Assembly: GCA_951812715.1 (NCBI GenBank)
Contig: OX638323.1
Coordinates: 930,001 to 994,000, forward strand
From: an uncultured Pseudohongiella sp.
GTDB taxonomy: Bacteria > Pseudomonadota > Gammaproteobacteria > Pseudomonadales > Pseudohongiellaceae
DNA: 64,000 nt
Direction of reading: 5' to 3'
Notes under the pieces: generated by a model
Told to the model about the DNA's origin: nothing
Seen by the model: only the letters and a program-made list of their open reading frames with translations
The model's database searches: none
Made by a program: the position numbers and the translations under genes
Shown: positions 1 through 9,778 of the stretch, in pieces
Numbering within the stretch: the stretch's first letter is position 1
Layout: every line of letters begins with the position of its first letter

Positions 1-1
1 C

Positions 2-1912
2 GAAACGGAAACACTCTCTTTCTGGTTCGAAGGGCAACGCTGGTCGTTCGCCCGCGACTCGCTGCGGCAAGTGGAGGCGCCGGTCGCCGGGCTCTCGCCG
101 GACGGGCGCTGGCGCGTATTCATCCGTGATCACGATCTTTACCTGGAGGACATGGCCAGCGGGGATATCCGCCGCTTGACGACAGACGGTTCCGCGCAAC
201 GCCCTTACGCCCGCCCGCTTGTCAACCCGCGGCGCATGGTGGAGGCCGCGAGCTCGACGCCCGAATTGGACGCCGACATCGAATGGTCGCCGGATTCCCG
301 GCGCTTTGCGAGCTATCGCATGAATCTCGAAGGCGCGAGGACACTTAGCCTCGTGGAGTCGACACCGCCCGACGGCGCACCGCCGATCGCCTACGAGTAC
401 TTCTACCCGCTAACCGGCGACAGTAACGTTCCAACCGCGCAATCCTTCATTATCGACGCCGCGAGTGGCGCCCGTGTCGCGGTGGGCCTGCCGCCTCAGG
501 ACATCCTCTACTACTACGGGCCTTCGTTCGTCTGGACCGGAGACAGCGAGGAAGTCACTCAGCTCATTCCGGCGCGCGGCTACGGCGCGCTGCGTCTGCA
601 CGCGATCGATGCCGCGAGCGGCGCCGCCAGAGTGCTCGCCGAAACCAGCTCGGATACCTTCGTCGACTACTACGATCACTCATGGACCTATCTGGACCGC
701 GCCGATGCCTATTTCTGGCTGTCCGAAGCAACCGGCTGGCACCACGGCTATCTGGTGACTCGCGACGGTCGGCGCCACGCTCTGACGCACGGCGAATGGC
801 GTGTTCACTATCTCGCCGGCGCGACCCTCGATGAAGATAATCTTTTCGTCGTCGGCAGCGGCCGCGAGCCGGATCGCGATCCGTACCTGCGCCACCTCTA
901 CCGGGTAAACCGGGACGGCGGCGAGCCGTTGTTGCTTACCCCCGAAGCGCTAGACCATGACGTTTCCGTCTCACCGGACGGCCGCTACTTCGTCGACAAC
1001 ATGTCGCTGATCAACGAACCGACCCGCTCCGTGCTGCGCAGCGCGCTCGATGGCGAAATCATAATGCAGTTGCAAGCCGCCGACACATCGGCGCTGGACG
1101 AACTCGGCTACCGGTATCCGCAGCCATTCGAGACCGTGGCGGCGGATGGACGGACTCCGATCTACGGCGCGATTTACCGGCCATCCGATTTCGATCCGTC
1201 GCGCCGGTACGCCGTGATCGAGAACATCTACACTGGACCCCACTACGTGATGGCGCCGAAGTCGTTTACCGCCGGCCTGACCGGCCGAAATGCCGCGTCG
1301 ATCGCGGAACTCGGCTTCATCGTGGTGCTGATCGACGGGCGTGGGTCTTCGGGCCGCTCGCGCGATTTCCTCGCGCATGCCTACCGCAATCTCCACGAGG
1401 TCGGACTCGACGATCACATCGCCGGCATCCGCGCGCTGGCGGAGAGTTACCCTTACATGGATCTCTCCCGCGTCGGCGTTTACGGGTTCTCCGCCGGCGG
1501 CTACGACGTCGTGCGCGCGATGACGCGCCGGCCCGACTTTTATACCGCTGGTGTCTCCGCGTCCGGCAATCACGACAACCGTCTGGACAAGGCGATCTGG
1601 AACGAGCAATGGATGGGGCTCCCGCTCGGCCCACACTACGACGACAATTCAAACGTAACCTGGGCGGACAAACTCGAGGGCGAACTATTCCTGGCTCACG
1701 GCGAACTGGACGAGAACGTGCCGCCACTCGCCACCCGCCGCCTGATCGACGCGCTCATCAAGGCCAACAAGGATTTCGAATACCTGATCGTGCCGGGCGC
1801 GGGACACTTCCTCGACAATTCGGACTATTTCAATCGGCGCCGCTGGGACTTCTTCGTGCGCTCGCTCCGGGGAATGGAACCGCCGCCGGCGTACCAGATC
1901 AATGGGCTTTAG
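2..1912 (+). CDS. S9 family peptidase (prolyl oligopeptidase / DPP IV type), 5' truncated by window edge
   Basis: The frame is open from the left edge, so the true start lies outside the window; the GTG at 71 is internal. The first two thirds look like a DPP IV beta-propeller with repeated SPDGRW / SPDSRR / SPDGRY strands. The last 250 residues form an alpha/beta hydrolase: nucleophile elbow GFSAGG near 1487-1504, catalytic Asp in HGELDENVPP and His in GAGHF near 1801. In this family the enzyme removes N-terminal dipeptides or cleaves after proline, usually in the periplasm. Any signal peptide is not visible here. It is on the same strand as phoR but separated by about 160 bp. The family is confident; substrate is unknown. 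Confidence 0.9.
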   Translation, partial: ETETLSFWFEGQRWSFARDSLRQVEAPVAGLSPDGRWRVFIRDHDLYLEDMASGDIRRLTTDGSAQRPYARPLVNPRRMVEAASSTPELDADIEWSPDSRRFASYRMNLEGARTLSLVESTPPDGAPPIAYEYFYPLTGDSNVPTAQSFIIDAASGARVAVGLPPQDILYYYGPSFVWTGDSEEVTQLIPARGYGALRLHAIDAASGAARVLAETSSDTFVDYYDHSWTYLDRADAYFWLSEATGWHHGYLVTRDGRRHALTHGEWRVHYLAGATLDEDNLFVVGSGREPDRDPYLRHLYRVNRDGGEPLLLTPEALDHDVSVSPDGRYFVDNMSLINEPTRSVLRSALDGEIIMQLQAADTSALDELGYRYPQPFETVAADGRTPIYGAIYRPSDFDPSRRYAVIENIYTGPHYVMAPKSFTAGLTGRNAASIAELGFIVVLIDGRGSSGRSRDFLAHAYRNLHEVGLDDHIAGIRALAESYPYMDLSRVGVYGFSAGGYDVVRAMTRRPDFYTAGVSASGNHDNRLDKAIWNEQWMGLPLGPHYDDNSNVTWADKLEGELFLAHGELDENVPPLATRRLIDALIKANKDFEYLIVPGAGHFLDNSDYFNRRRWDFFVRSLRGMEPPPAYQINGL

Positions 1913-2070
1913 GCCGCGGATCGGGAATAAGGAGATCGGTAGCAGGGACGCGACGGCCATGACCAGAGTCTGCGTTGCTCCGCATCGCGGTTAGCGCAAC
2001 TGGTCATGATAGCCGCGCCGCTCTAGAATACCGGTTTGGTGAATATTGTTCCGAATCGGGGTTTCTACTC

Positions 2071-3441
2071 TTGCACTACTGGCGCGCGGAAATCCAGCGC
2101 CTGCTGATTGTTCTGGCCGTTACCGCATTGATCGGCTGGCTGGCAGGCAACATGCCACTCGCGATGCTGATCGGCGTGGCCGGGTACCTGTTGGTCAATT
2201 ACTGGCAACTCTGGCGTCTGCGCCACTGGCTGCAGGGAAATCCTTCCGCCACCCAGACACAACCACCGGAATCGTTCGGCCTGTGGGGCGAAGTGTTCGA
2301 CGGTATCTACAAGCTCGGCAGGCAGGAGCAGAAAACCCGCAATTATCTGGAAAGCATCATTCGCAAGGCCCAGGAATCCTCGGCGGCGCTGGAAATCGCG
2401 GTTATCATGATCGATCAGCAGGGCAGCCTGGTATGGTGGAATCTGGCCGGCTCCAGACTGCTCGGATTCCAGTATCCGCGCGATCAGGGTCATCCGGTGA
2501 CGAATCTGGTGCGCGATCCCCGCTTCTCGCAATATTTCCACGACGCCGATTACAGCGAACCGCTTAAATTGCCGGCGCCCGGGGACAATTCGCGTACGCT
2601 CGAATTCGAAATCGCGCTGTTCGGCGAACAGGAACGGCTGATGATCGTGCGCGACGTCACGCAACTGCACCGCATGGAATTGATGCGCGAAGATTTTGTC
2701 GGCAATGTGTCCCATGAACTCGGCACGCCCATTACCGTGATCAAGGGTTATCTTGAAACCATCATGGACAATGTCCAGGACCTGGAAGAAAAATGGCGCA
2801 AACCCCTGCGTCAGATGTTCCAGCAGTCAGCGCGCATGGAGAACATAGTGCACGACCTGCTGATGCTGACGGCGCTGGAAACCAAGGCCGTCAAGCGCCA
2901 GCAAAAGCCGTGCAATTTGCATCTGCTGATCCGCGAAGTCGAGCACGACACGGAACAGATTTACCAGGACAAGGGCCACAAGTTCAGCACTTCCTGCGAT
3001 TCGGAACTGGAAATCGTCGGCGACCGCGCCGAACTATATAGCGCCTTGTCCAACCTCGCCCAGAACGCCGCCAAATACACGCCGGACAAGGGCGACGTTC
3101 GCATTGAAGCCGAATACGTCAGCGATGGCGAAGCTTTTGAAATACGGGTGATCGACAATGGCATCGGGGTGGAACCGCAACATATTTCGCGCCTGACCGA
3201 ACGTTTCTACCGCGTGGACATCAGCCGCTCATCGGAAACCGGCGGCACCGGACTCGGACTGGCCATTGTCAAGCACATTCTTATGCGTCACGACGCCGAC
3301 CTGCATATCAGCAGCGAATCCGGCAATGGCAGTGTGTTCAGTTGCCGTTTTCCGGCCGAACGCATCAAGGGTCCCGACAAACCTCGCGCGCCTGCGCAGG
3401 CGCCATTTCCGGATCAGCCGCCGCAGCTAAACCTGCACTGA
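2071..3441 (+). CDS. phoR: Phosphate regulon sensor histidine kinase PhoR
   Basis: This is a membrane sensor kinase that partners PhoB in phosphate starvation. Two adjacent N-terminal membrane segments (about residues 9-50) are followed by a linker, a PAS domain (MIDQQGSLVWWN), an H-box with His215 in NVSHELGTPIT, and an ATPase with N, G1 and G2 boxes (NLAQNAAKYTP, VIDNGIGV, GGTGLGLAIV). The frame extends to a TTG at 1975, but similarity to PhoR begins at HYWRAEIQRL, so TTG 2071 was preferred; the start is uncertain. The H-box has Gly where Arg is usual (SHELRTP). No phoB lies next to it, but the pst-phoU operon converges on its 3' end, supporting the name. Confidence 0.9.
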   Translation: MHYWRAEIQRLLIVLAVTALIGWLAGNMPLAMLIGVAGYLLVNYWQLWRLRHWLQGNPSATQTQPPESFGLWGEVFDGIYKLGRQEQKTRNYLESIIRKAQESSAALEIAVIMIDQQGSLVWWNLAGSRLLGFQYPRDQGHPVTNLVRDPRFSQYFHDADYSEPLKLPAPGDNSRTLEFEIALFGEQERLMIVRDVTQLHRMELMREDFVGNVSHELGTPITVIKGYLETIMDNVQDLEEKWRKPLRQMFQQSARMENIVHDLLMLTALETKAVKRQQKPCNLHLLIREVEHDTEQIYQDKGHKFSTSCDSELEIVGDRAELYSALSNLAQNAAKYTPDKGDVRIEAEYVSDGEAFEIRVIDNGIGVEPQHISRLTERFYRVDISRSSETGGTGLGLAIVKHILMRHDADLHISSESGNGSVFSCRFPAERIKGPDKPRAPAQAPFPDQPPQLNLH

Positions 3442-3464
3442 GCAGGCTGCGTTCCGTTTCCGCT

Positions 3465-4169
3465 TCATTTTTTCGGCAGTGGCCTGCCTCTTCCCAGGTT
3501 GGCGCCGATCACCATATAGGCCACGTGTTCGGATATGTTCTTGGCATGATCGCCGATGCGCTCCAATGCGCGGAATGCCCACAGGATGATCAGTACCATG
3601 CTGACGCTCTCGGGATGCTCCATCATGTGGGTGACCATGGAGCGGATCGCACTGTGATACTCGGCATCGACTTCGACGTCTTCGCCGGCAATGGCCGCGG
3701 CGGCTTCCGCGTCCATTCGGGCAAATGCGTCGAGCGCCTGTTTCACCATGCCCAGCACCCGATCTCCTGTATGATGAAATTCACCGAGATGGACCGGGTC
3801 TTTCCCCTCTTCCGCCAGACGCAGGGCGCTGCGCGCGATACGGGTAGCCTCGTCGCCGATGCGTTCCAGATCCCTGATCGCCTTGATGATCGCCAGCACC
3901 AGGCGCAGATCGCCGGCGGCGGGCTGGCGGCGGGCGATGATGAGACTGCATTCGGTATCGATTTCCCGCTCCAACCGGTCGATCACGATATCTTCGTCGA
4001 TTACTTGCTGCGCCAGTTGACTGTCGTGCTCGGCGACCGAACGCAAGGCATCGGTCAGACGCTTCTCCACCTGCCCGCCCATGCGCAACATGTGCGTGCG
4101 GACCTTTTCCAGTTCCTGATTGAACTGGCGGGAAATGTGGGGGCCGATTTCGTCGGCTGATGGCGCCAT
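3465..4169 (-). CDS. phoU: Phosphate transport system regulatory protein PhoU
   Basis: The 234-residue product matches the usual PhoU length. It has two three-helix bundles with the metal-site patterns around ERIGDEATRIA and ERIGDHAKNISEHV. PhoU binds PhoR and PstB and keeps the Pho response off when phosphate is plentiful. ATG start at 4169. It is the last gene of pstSCAB-phoU on the minus strand, but it is separated from pstB by about 790 bp of family A repeats, an unusual break in a normally compact operon. It converges on phoR with a 23-bp gap. Confidence 0.95.
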   Translation of the reverse strand: MAPSADEIGPHISRQFNQELEKVRTHMLRMGGQVEKRLTDALRSVAEHDSQLAQQVIDEDIVIDRLEREIDTECSLIIARRQPAAGDLRLVLAIIKAIRDLERIGDEATRIARSALRLAEEGKDPVHLGEFHHTGDRVLGMVKQALDAFARMDAEAAAAIAGEDVEVDAEYHSAIRSMVTHMMEHPESVSMVLIILWAFRALERIGDHAKNISEHVAYMVIGANLGRGRPLPKK

Positions 4170-4186
4170 GGTAAATACCTCAAATT

Positions 4187-4962
4187 GTGCATGCTATCCT
4201 TGGTAGTCTGTGCATGCCATCCTTGGTAATCTGTACATGCCATCCCTGGCGCGAGGTTTTCGACTTCGATTGGCCCCAGTCTTGCCATCCATGGCAAGCC
4301 GTTCGGACCTCAAAAAGCTTTGCTTTTTGTCGGCTGCGCCGACCGGGCCTCACCCATCCCTGGCGCGGGGTTTTCGGCTTCGATTGGCCCCAGTCTTGCC
4401 ATCCATGGCGAGCCGTTCGGTCCTCGAAAAGCTTTGCTTTTTGTTGGCTGCGCCGACCGGGTACGCGCATTCTGTAAGATTGTACATGCCATCCCTGGCG
4501 CGGGATTTTCGGCTTCGATTGGCCCCAGTCTTGCCATCCCTGGCAAGCCGTTCGGACCTCAAAAAGCTTTGCTTTTTGTCGGCTGCGCCGACCGGGCCTC
4601 ACCCATCCCTGGCGCGGGCGCATTGGCTTCGATTGGCCCCAGTCTCGACATCCTGTCGAGCCGTTCGGTCCTCGAAAAGCTATGCTTTTCGTCGGCTGCG
4701 CCGACCGGGTACGCGCATTCTGTCAGATTGTATATGCCATCCCTGGCGCGACAGATTCGACTTTGATTGGCCCCAGTCTCGACATCCTGTCGAGCCGTTC
4801 GGTCCTCGAAAAGCTATGCTTTTCGTCGGCTGCGCCGACCGGGCCTCACCCATCCCTGGCGCGGGGTTTTCGGCTTCGATTGGCCCCAGTCTCGCCATCC
4901 ATGGCGAGCCGTTCGGCCCTCAAAAAGCTTTGCTTTTTGTCGGCTGCGCCGATCGGGCCTCA
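4187..4962. repeat. Family A hairpin repeat block, six units, between pstB and phoU
   Basis: The motif CATCCCTGGCGCG recurs at 4241, 4355, 4490, 4604, 4738 and 4851, with spacing alternating about 114 and 134 bp, so the higher-order unit is a dimer of about 248 bp. Each unit has three short hairpins: a variable one such as CTTGCCA-TCCA-TGGCAAG (4281-4298) or CTCGACA-TCC-TGTCGAG (4644-4660); one of the type AAAAAGC-TTT-GCTTTTT (4312-4328) or GAAAAGC-TAT-GCTTTTC (4674-4690); and TCGGC-TGC-GCCGA. Linkers alternate between a GGGCCTCACCCATCC type and a longer GCGCATTCTG type. The right edge contains the pstB stop codon. Open reading frames here are by-products of the repeats. Confidence 0.95.
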
Positions 4963-5769
4963 CCCATACCGGCCGGTAATATAGTCTTCGGTCTGGCGCT
5001 TTACCGGATTGGTGAAAATTCTGGCGGTGGAATCGAACTCCACCATGTTGCCCATGTACATGAAAGCCGTGTAGTCGGACACCCTGGCCGCCTGCTGCAG
5101 ATTGTGCGTCACGATTACGATGGTGTAATTCTTCTTCAGTTCGGTAATGAGTTCCTCGATCTTCAAGGTTGAAATGGGATCGAGCACCGAAGCGGATTCG
5201 TCCAGCAACAGCACTTCGGGCTCCACCGCCAGGGTGCGCGCGATTACCAGCCGCTGTTGCTGGCCGCCGGAGAGTTCCAGCGCGCTCTTGTGCAAACGAT
5301 CCTTGACCTCGTCCCACAGCGCTGCCGCCGTCAGTGATTCCTGCACGATCTCATCCAACTGGCGGCGCGAGTTAATGCCGCGGATGCGCAAGCCGAATGC
5401 GACGTTTTCATATATGGACTTGGGAAAGGGATTGGGTTTCTGGAACACCATGCCGACCCGGCGGCGCAACTCGGTAACGTCGATTTTCGGTGAGTAGATG
5501 TTCTTTCCTTCCAATTTGATGCGGCCGGTGATGACGCAATCGTCAACCAGATCGTTGAGCCGGTTGAAACAGCGCAGCAGGCTGGTCTTGCCGCAGCCGC
5601 TGGGCCCGATCAGCGCGGTGACCCGCTGTCTGGGAATGGTGAGCCGGATTTCGTTCAATGCGCGCTGATTCCTTGAATAATGCAAGGTCAGGTTGCGCGC
5701 TTCCAGACAGGGCGCGGGCTCGACCGCGGCTGAGCCGGCCTTGTTTCCGGCGCCAATTCCGGTATTCAT
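4960..5769 (-). CDS. pstB: Phosphate ABC transporter ATP-binding protein PstB
   Basis: This 269-residue ATPase powers high-affinity phosphate uptake through PstCA. It has Walker [11 protein letters not shown]-loop VFQKPNPFP, signature LSGGQQQR and H-loop VTHNLQQA. The Walker B region reads [12 protein letters not shown] where PstB proteins normally have DEPCSALDP; the catalytic Glu is kept. The ATG start at 5769 overlaps the pstA stop by ATGA, showing translational coupling. The C-terminus DYITGRYG is the usual one, and its TGA lies in the ATGGGTGA edge of the family A block. Confidence 0.96.
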   Translation of the reverse strand: MNTGIGAGNKAGSAAVEPAPCLEARNLTLHYSRNQRALNEIRLTIPRQRVTALIGPSGCGKTSLLRCFNRLNDLVDDCVITGRIKLEGKNIYSPKIDVTELRRRVGMVFQKPNPFPKSIYENVAFGLRIRGINSRRQLDEIVQESLTAAALWDEVKDRLHKSALELSGGQQQRLVIARTLAVEPEVLLLDESASVLDPISTLKIEELITELKKNYTIVIVTHNLQQAARVSDYTAFMYMGNMVEFDSTARIFTNPVKRQTEDYITGRYG

Positions 5770-7460
5770 GACCAGGATCCCGTATCCATGGCCCGATAGC
5801 GCTCGCGCAGTCTGCCGCGCAGGATTACCGCGCTCAGATTGAGGCCGGTAACTACCGCGACCAGCAGGAAGGCAGTGGCGAACGCCTGCGGCATGGCGGC
5901 CTCGACATTGGGGCTTTGCATGGCCAGATCGAAAACATAGTAACCAAGATGCATGAATTGCTGTTCCAGATGCAAATAGGGAAACTCGGTATCCAATGGC
6001 AGCGACGGCGCCAGCTTCACGACTCCGACCAGCATCAGCGGCGCGACTTCCCCAGCGGCCCGAGCCACCGCCAGGATGAGTCCGGTCAGCATGGATGGGC
6101 GCGCCAGCGGCAGAATAACCTGCCACAGGGTTTCGAACTTGGTCGCGCCCAGCGCCAGGCTGCCCTCTCGCAATGTTGCCGGTATGTTGGCCAGACCTTC
6201 TTCCGTGGCGACGATTACCACCGGCAGGGTAAGCAACGCCAGGGTCAGCGAGGCCCATAACAGTCCAGGCGTGCCGAAGGTCGGTGCGGGCAGCGATTCG
6301 GCAAAGAACAACCGGTCGATTTCTCCACCTGCCAGATAAATGAAGAAACCGAGTCCAAACATGCCATATACGATGGACGGCACCCCGGCAAGATTGTTTA
6401 CCGAGATCCGGATAATTCGCGTCAGCCACCCCCGGGGAGCGTATTCGCTGAGATAGACGGCGGCCAACACGCCCAGCGGCGTAACGATGACCGACATCAG
6501 CAGCACCATCATGGCGGTGCCGTATATCGCCGGCAACAGGCCGCCTTCGGTGTTGGACTCGCGCGGATCTTCGGTCAGAAATTCCAGCAGGCGGGCAAGG
6601 TACACCCCCATGGCCTCGAACCAGTTCATGGCATTTGGACGGTAGGCGCGAACGATATCGGCAACCGGAATCTCCGCCGTGCTGCCGTCCGCGATGCGGA
6701 AAATCGCCGAATCCCGCTGAATCTGGCGATTCAATTCGAGCAGGCGCAAGCGAATTTCCGCGTATTGGGTATCCAGCATTTCGCGCTGCCGATCTATCTG
6801 CCGCGAATTCTCTGGAGAATCGCCACCGGCGAGTTGCAGCCGCCGCTCCTGCAAGCGCAAGCGCTCCATGCCGAAATTTATATCGGCGATGATCGTACGT
6901 TCGATCTGTTCGATCTCCTGCCGCAGTTGCCTGGCCCGATCCAGCCGCCGATGCAATTCGCTCCAGAGCGCGCCGGCAGCATCCGCTTCGGTCCCCCGCG
7001 GAGCTGCCGAAGCGCCGTCCTGAAGTATTCCGGTCAGGTAGCCGTAAAAGTTACCCCACTCCCGGCGCTCCAGCGTCACCAGTTGTTCCGGATAATTCAC
7101 CTCGATGAAAAACTCCGGCAGAACCCAGGCAAAATCATTGCCGGTTATGTCACGATTGCCGAGCTTAAGCAATTGCCGCTCGATGGTGGCGCCGGCAAGC
7201 GGCAAGCCCGCGGCGAAAAACCGCAACTGGGCGGCATCGACAGTTTCGGTATTGGCGATTTCGCCAACTACGGTAAGCGGCGGATCCATTGCCGCATAAC
7301 TCGCCTGCAGCACCGGCTTGGGCCAGAAATGCCCCAGGCCCCTGACGCCCAGCAACAGCAGCAGACCAATCACCATGGCAAGACAAACGGCAACCGCGCC
7401 GGCATTGAGCCAGATCCAGGGCGCTCCGCTGCGAAACCAGATTGCAAGTCCGCGTTTCAT
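5766..7460 (-). CDS. pstA: Phosphate ABC transporter permease PstA (long form)
   Basis: The 564-residue permease has one N-terminal membrane segment (about residues 17-38), a large periplasmic insertion of about 250 residues containing a coiled-coil stretch rich in Arg, Glu and Gln, then the BPD-transport membrane core with the EAA-like loop [20 protein letters not shown]. This is longer than the roughly 300-residue E. coli PstA but is the form paired with long PstC in many gammaproteobacteria. ATG 7460 overlaps the pstC stop by ATGA. It acts in the inner membrane with PstC. Confidence 0.93.
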   Translation of the reverse strand: MKRGLAIWFRSGAPWIWLNAGAVAVCLAMVIGLLLLLGVRGLGHFWPKPVLQASYAAMDPPLTVVGEIANTETVDAAQLRFFAAGLPLAGATIERQLLKLGNRDITGNDFAWVLPEFFIEVNYPEQLVTLERREWGNFYGYLTGILQDGASAAPRGTEADAAGALWSELHRRLDRARQLRQEIEQIERTIIADINFGMERLRLQERRLQLAGGDSPENSRQIDRQREMLDTQYAEIRLRLLELNRQIQRDSAIFRIADGSTAEIPVADIVRAYRPNAMNWFEAMGVYLARLLEFLTEDPRESNTEGGLLPAIYGTAMMVLLMSVIVTPLGVLAAVYLSEYAPRGWLTRIIRISVNNLAGVPSIVYGMFGLGFFIYLAGGEIDRLFFAESLPAPTFGTPGLLWASLTLALLTLPVVIVATEEGLANIPATLREGSLALGATKFETLWQVILPLARPSMLTGLILAVARAAGEVAPLMLVGVVKLAPSLPLDTEFPYLHLEQQFMHLGYYVFDLAMQSPNVEAAMPQAFATAFLLVAVVTGLNLSAVILRGRLRERYRAMDTGSWS

Positions 7461-9769
7461 ATCATCCGGTACTTCTTGCGCAGCCGTTGCCGCACCAGCT
7501 CGGCAACGGAGTTGATCAGGAACGTGAACAGCAGCAGCACCAGCGAGGCGAGAAAGAGAATCCGGTAATGCGTGCTGCCCACTTCCGATTCGGGGATCTC
7601 GATTGCCAGATTTGCCGCCAGCGTACGCATGCCCGCGAACAGATTCATGTCCATGATGGGCGTATTGCCGGTGGCCATCAGCACGATCATGGTTTCGCCA
7701 ACGGCCCGGCCGAAACCGATCATCAACGCACTGAGAATACCGGGCGCCGCGGCCGGCAAAATCAGCCAGGTCAAGGTTTGCCAGCGATTCGCGCCCAGCG
7801 CCAGGGCGCCGGAGCTCAGATGGCGCGGCACGGTGAAAATAGCGTCGTCGGCGATGGAATAGATGGCCGGTATGACCGCGAAACCCATCGCCACGCCAAC
7901 GATCATCGCATTGCGGGACATATAGTCGAGTCCCCAGCGTACCGACAGCCAATCCCGGAGGCTGCCATCGAACAGCAAGGCTTCCAGCGGCGGGGCAAGC
8001 AAGTATGCCAGCCAGCCGGACAACAGCAGCACCGGCGCCAGGGCAAGCAGTTGCCAACCCTCGGTCAGCACGGCGCCGAATTGTTCCGGCAGTCGCGCCA
8101 TGGCCGCGCTTGCCAGCATTACGGCCAGCGGCAGCAACAGCAGGCCGAGAGCCAGGGCGGCGAGATTCTCATCCACCAGCGGCGCCAGCCATAGCCCCGC
8201 CAGGAAACCAATCACTACCGTGGGCAAGGCTTCCATGAGTTCGATCAGGGGCTTGACCTGGCGCCGCAGCCCGGGAGACATGAAATAGCCGGTAAACATC
8301 GCGGCGCAAAGCGCCAGCGGCGCCGCGAACAGCATGGCGTAAAAGGCCGCCTTCAAGGTGCCGAAGGTCAGCGGCGCCAGACTGTACTTCGGTTCGAAGA
8401 CATCGTCAGCGGCAGTTGTCTGCCAAACCAACGCCGGCGCGGGGTAGTTTTCGTACCAGATGCTGTTCCACAAGGCGGGCAGGGAAAACTCGGCGAACGA
8501 GTTTTCAATCCGCCAAAGCGCAATGCCGCCCAACTCGTCTTCCAGCAGCAGCACATCGCCGGCCGGCGCGAGCGCCATTGCGCGAACTGCCGTGACGCCC
8601 AGGTCGCGCCGCAGATTTTCCGCTTCCGCCGTAGCGTTGACCAGCGCCAGTTCGCCATCCTCGCTGAGCGCGACGAAATTACGCCGGCTTTGCTCCACGT
8701 CCAGGGCGGCTACCGCGCTGTCGAATAGCGGGAAACGGCGAGCTTGCTGCATGCGCACCGACTCGCCCTCCCGAACGATGAACCATTGCCCGACCGCGCC
8801 ACTAGCGTCCGCCGCCAGCAAAGACACGCCGCCGGCGAGCAACCGGACATCCGTCAGCCGCGTGGATTCTGGCGCGAGCTGCGCCGTGTGCGCGATTTCC
8901 AGCTCGTCCTCCGATTCGAGATCAACCAGACTGAGTTCCCCGGAACCGGAGAGCAGCATTATCCAGCGTGAATCCTGGGGCAGAAATATCCGCTCAACCG
9001 CCATTCCGGCGAGCGGCAATTCGCGGCGCACATTGCCCGCACCGGGCAGCGGCGCCGCTACCAGACCCGCGGGATCGTCTGGCGTGGTCTGTTCCAGCAG
9101 AACCGCCCGCCCGCTTGCTCCGAGCGCCGCTACTCCGACGCGGCCCTGTCCGGTGCGCAACGCCAGCGCGCGAACCGGTTCGCTTGCCAGCAGTTGATAG
9201 GGCTGGCGGCTAAAAGGAAACTCCAGGCGCGGGGAAATGGCTCCCGAGCCGGGATCGGGAACCGCGTTCCAGCCGACAATCAGCACGCTGCCATCGGAGA
9301 ATCCCGCCGCTAGCAGGTCGCTGCTTCCCGAGTCCTCGGCGATTTCCGTCAGTCTTGCGCCGGAAGGAGACGTCAGCGTTTCGCTGGAGAGCAGTTCGCC
9401 GCTGGTCAAATCGTAGAAGGCGGCGCGCCCCTGATCATCAATGCGCAACGCGACGACTGCCATCGCATCGGCTTCGAGCAACAGGGCCGAGCCTTGAGTC
9501 AGTTCCGGCAAATACTCCCTCTCGGTCATGTCCGCGCCCCGGAACAGAGGCAAAACTTCGTAAACCAGATAGATAAATATCAGCAGGATGGCGCAGATGA
9601 TGCCCAGACCACCGATTGAAACCACGATCCGCGCCATCCGGTCCCAGAAACGGCGGCGGGCGGCGAGACGCAATTGCTGCACCGCCGAGCCCCTGGCGCC
9701 GGGCCGTTCCGCCGCCGCCGTCACGCCTGGTATCGCTGCCGTTTCCGTCTGCCGCGGTTTCGTGGTCAT
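7457..9769 (-). CDS. pstC: Phosphate ABC transporter permease PstC (long form)
   Basis: The 770-residue inner-membrane permease carries an N-terminal membrane segment near residues 48-72, then about 380 periplasmic residues with repeated beta-strand, propeller-like patterns (for example VALRIDDQGRAAFYDLTSGELL), then the permease core with GALALGANRWQTLTWLILP as the ATPase-coupling loop. It forms the channel with PstA. ATG 9769, 9 bp after the pstS stop. The large extracytoplasmic domain is known in gammaproteobacterial long PstC, but its role is unclear. Confidence 0.93.
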   Translation of the reverse strand: MTTKPRQTETAAIPGVTAAAERPGARGSAVQQLRLAARRRFWDRMARIVVSIGGLGIICAILLIFIYLVYEVLPLFRGADMTEREYLPELTQGSALLLEADAMAVVALRIDDQGRAAFYDLTSGELLSSETLTSPSGARLTEIAEDSGSSDLLAAGFSDGSVLIVGWNAVPDPGSGAISPRLEFPFSRQPYQLLASEPVRALALRTGQGRVGVAALGASGRAVLLEQTTPDDPAGLVAAPLPGAGNVRRELPLAGMAVERIFLPQDSRWIMLLSGSGELSLVDLESEDELEIAHTAQLAPESTRLTDVRLLAGGVSLLAADASGAVGQWFIVREGESVRMQQARRFPLFDSAVAALDVEQSRRNFVALSEDGELALVNATAEAENLRRDLGVTAVRAMALAPAGDVLLLEDELGGIALWRIENSFAEFSLPALWNSIWYENYPAPALVWQTTAADDVFEPKYSLAPLTFGTLKAAFYAMLFAAPLALCAAMFTGYFMSPGLRRQVKPLIELMEALPTVVIGFLAGLWLAPLVDENLAALALGLLLLPLAVMLASAAMARLPEQFGAVLTEGWQLLALAPVLLLSGWLAYLLAPPLEALLFDGSLRDWLSVRWGLDYMSRNAMIVGVAMGFAVIPAIYSIADDAIFTVPRHLSSGALALGANRWQTLTWLILPAAAPGILSALMIGFGRAVGETMIVLMATGNTPIMDMNLFAGMRTLAANLAIEIPESEVGSTHYRILFLASLVLLLFTFLINSVAELVRQRLRKKYRMI

Positions 9770-9778
9770 GTCGGCAGC

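Noticed and set aside
4180..4984. Several 100-320-residue open frames reading [14 protein letters not shown] repeats
   Set aside because: They exist on both strands and in several frames of family A DNA because the repeat lacks stops; no ribosome-binding sites or family resemblance.
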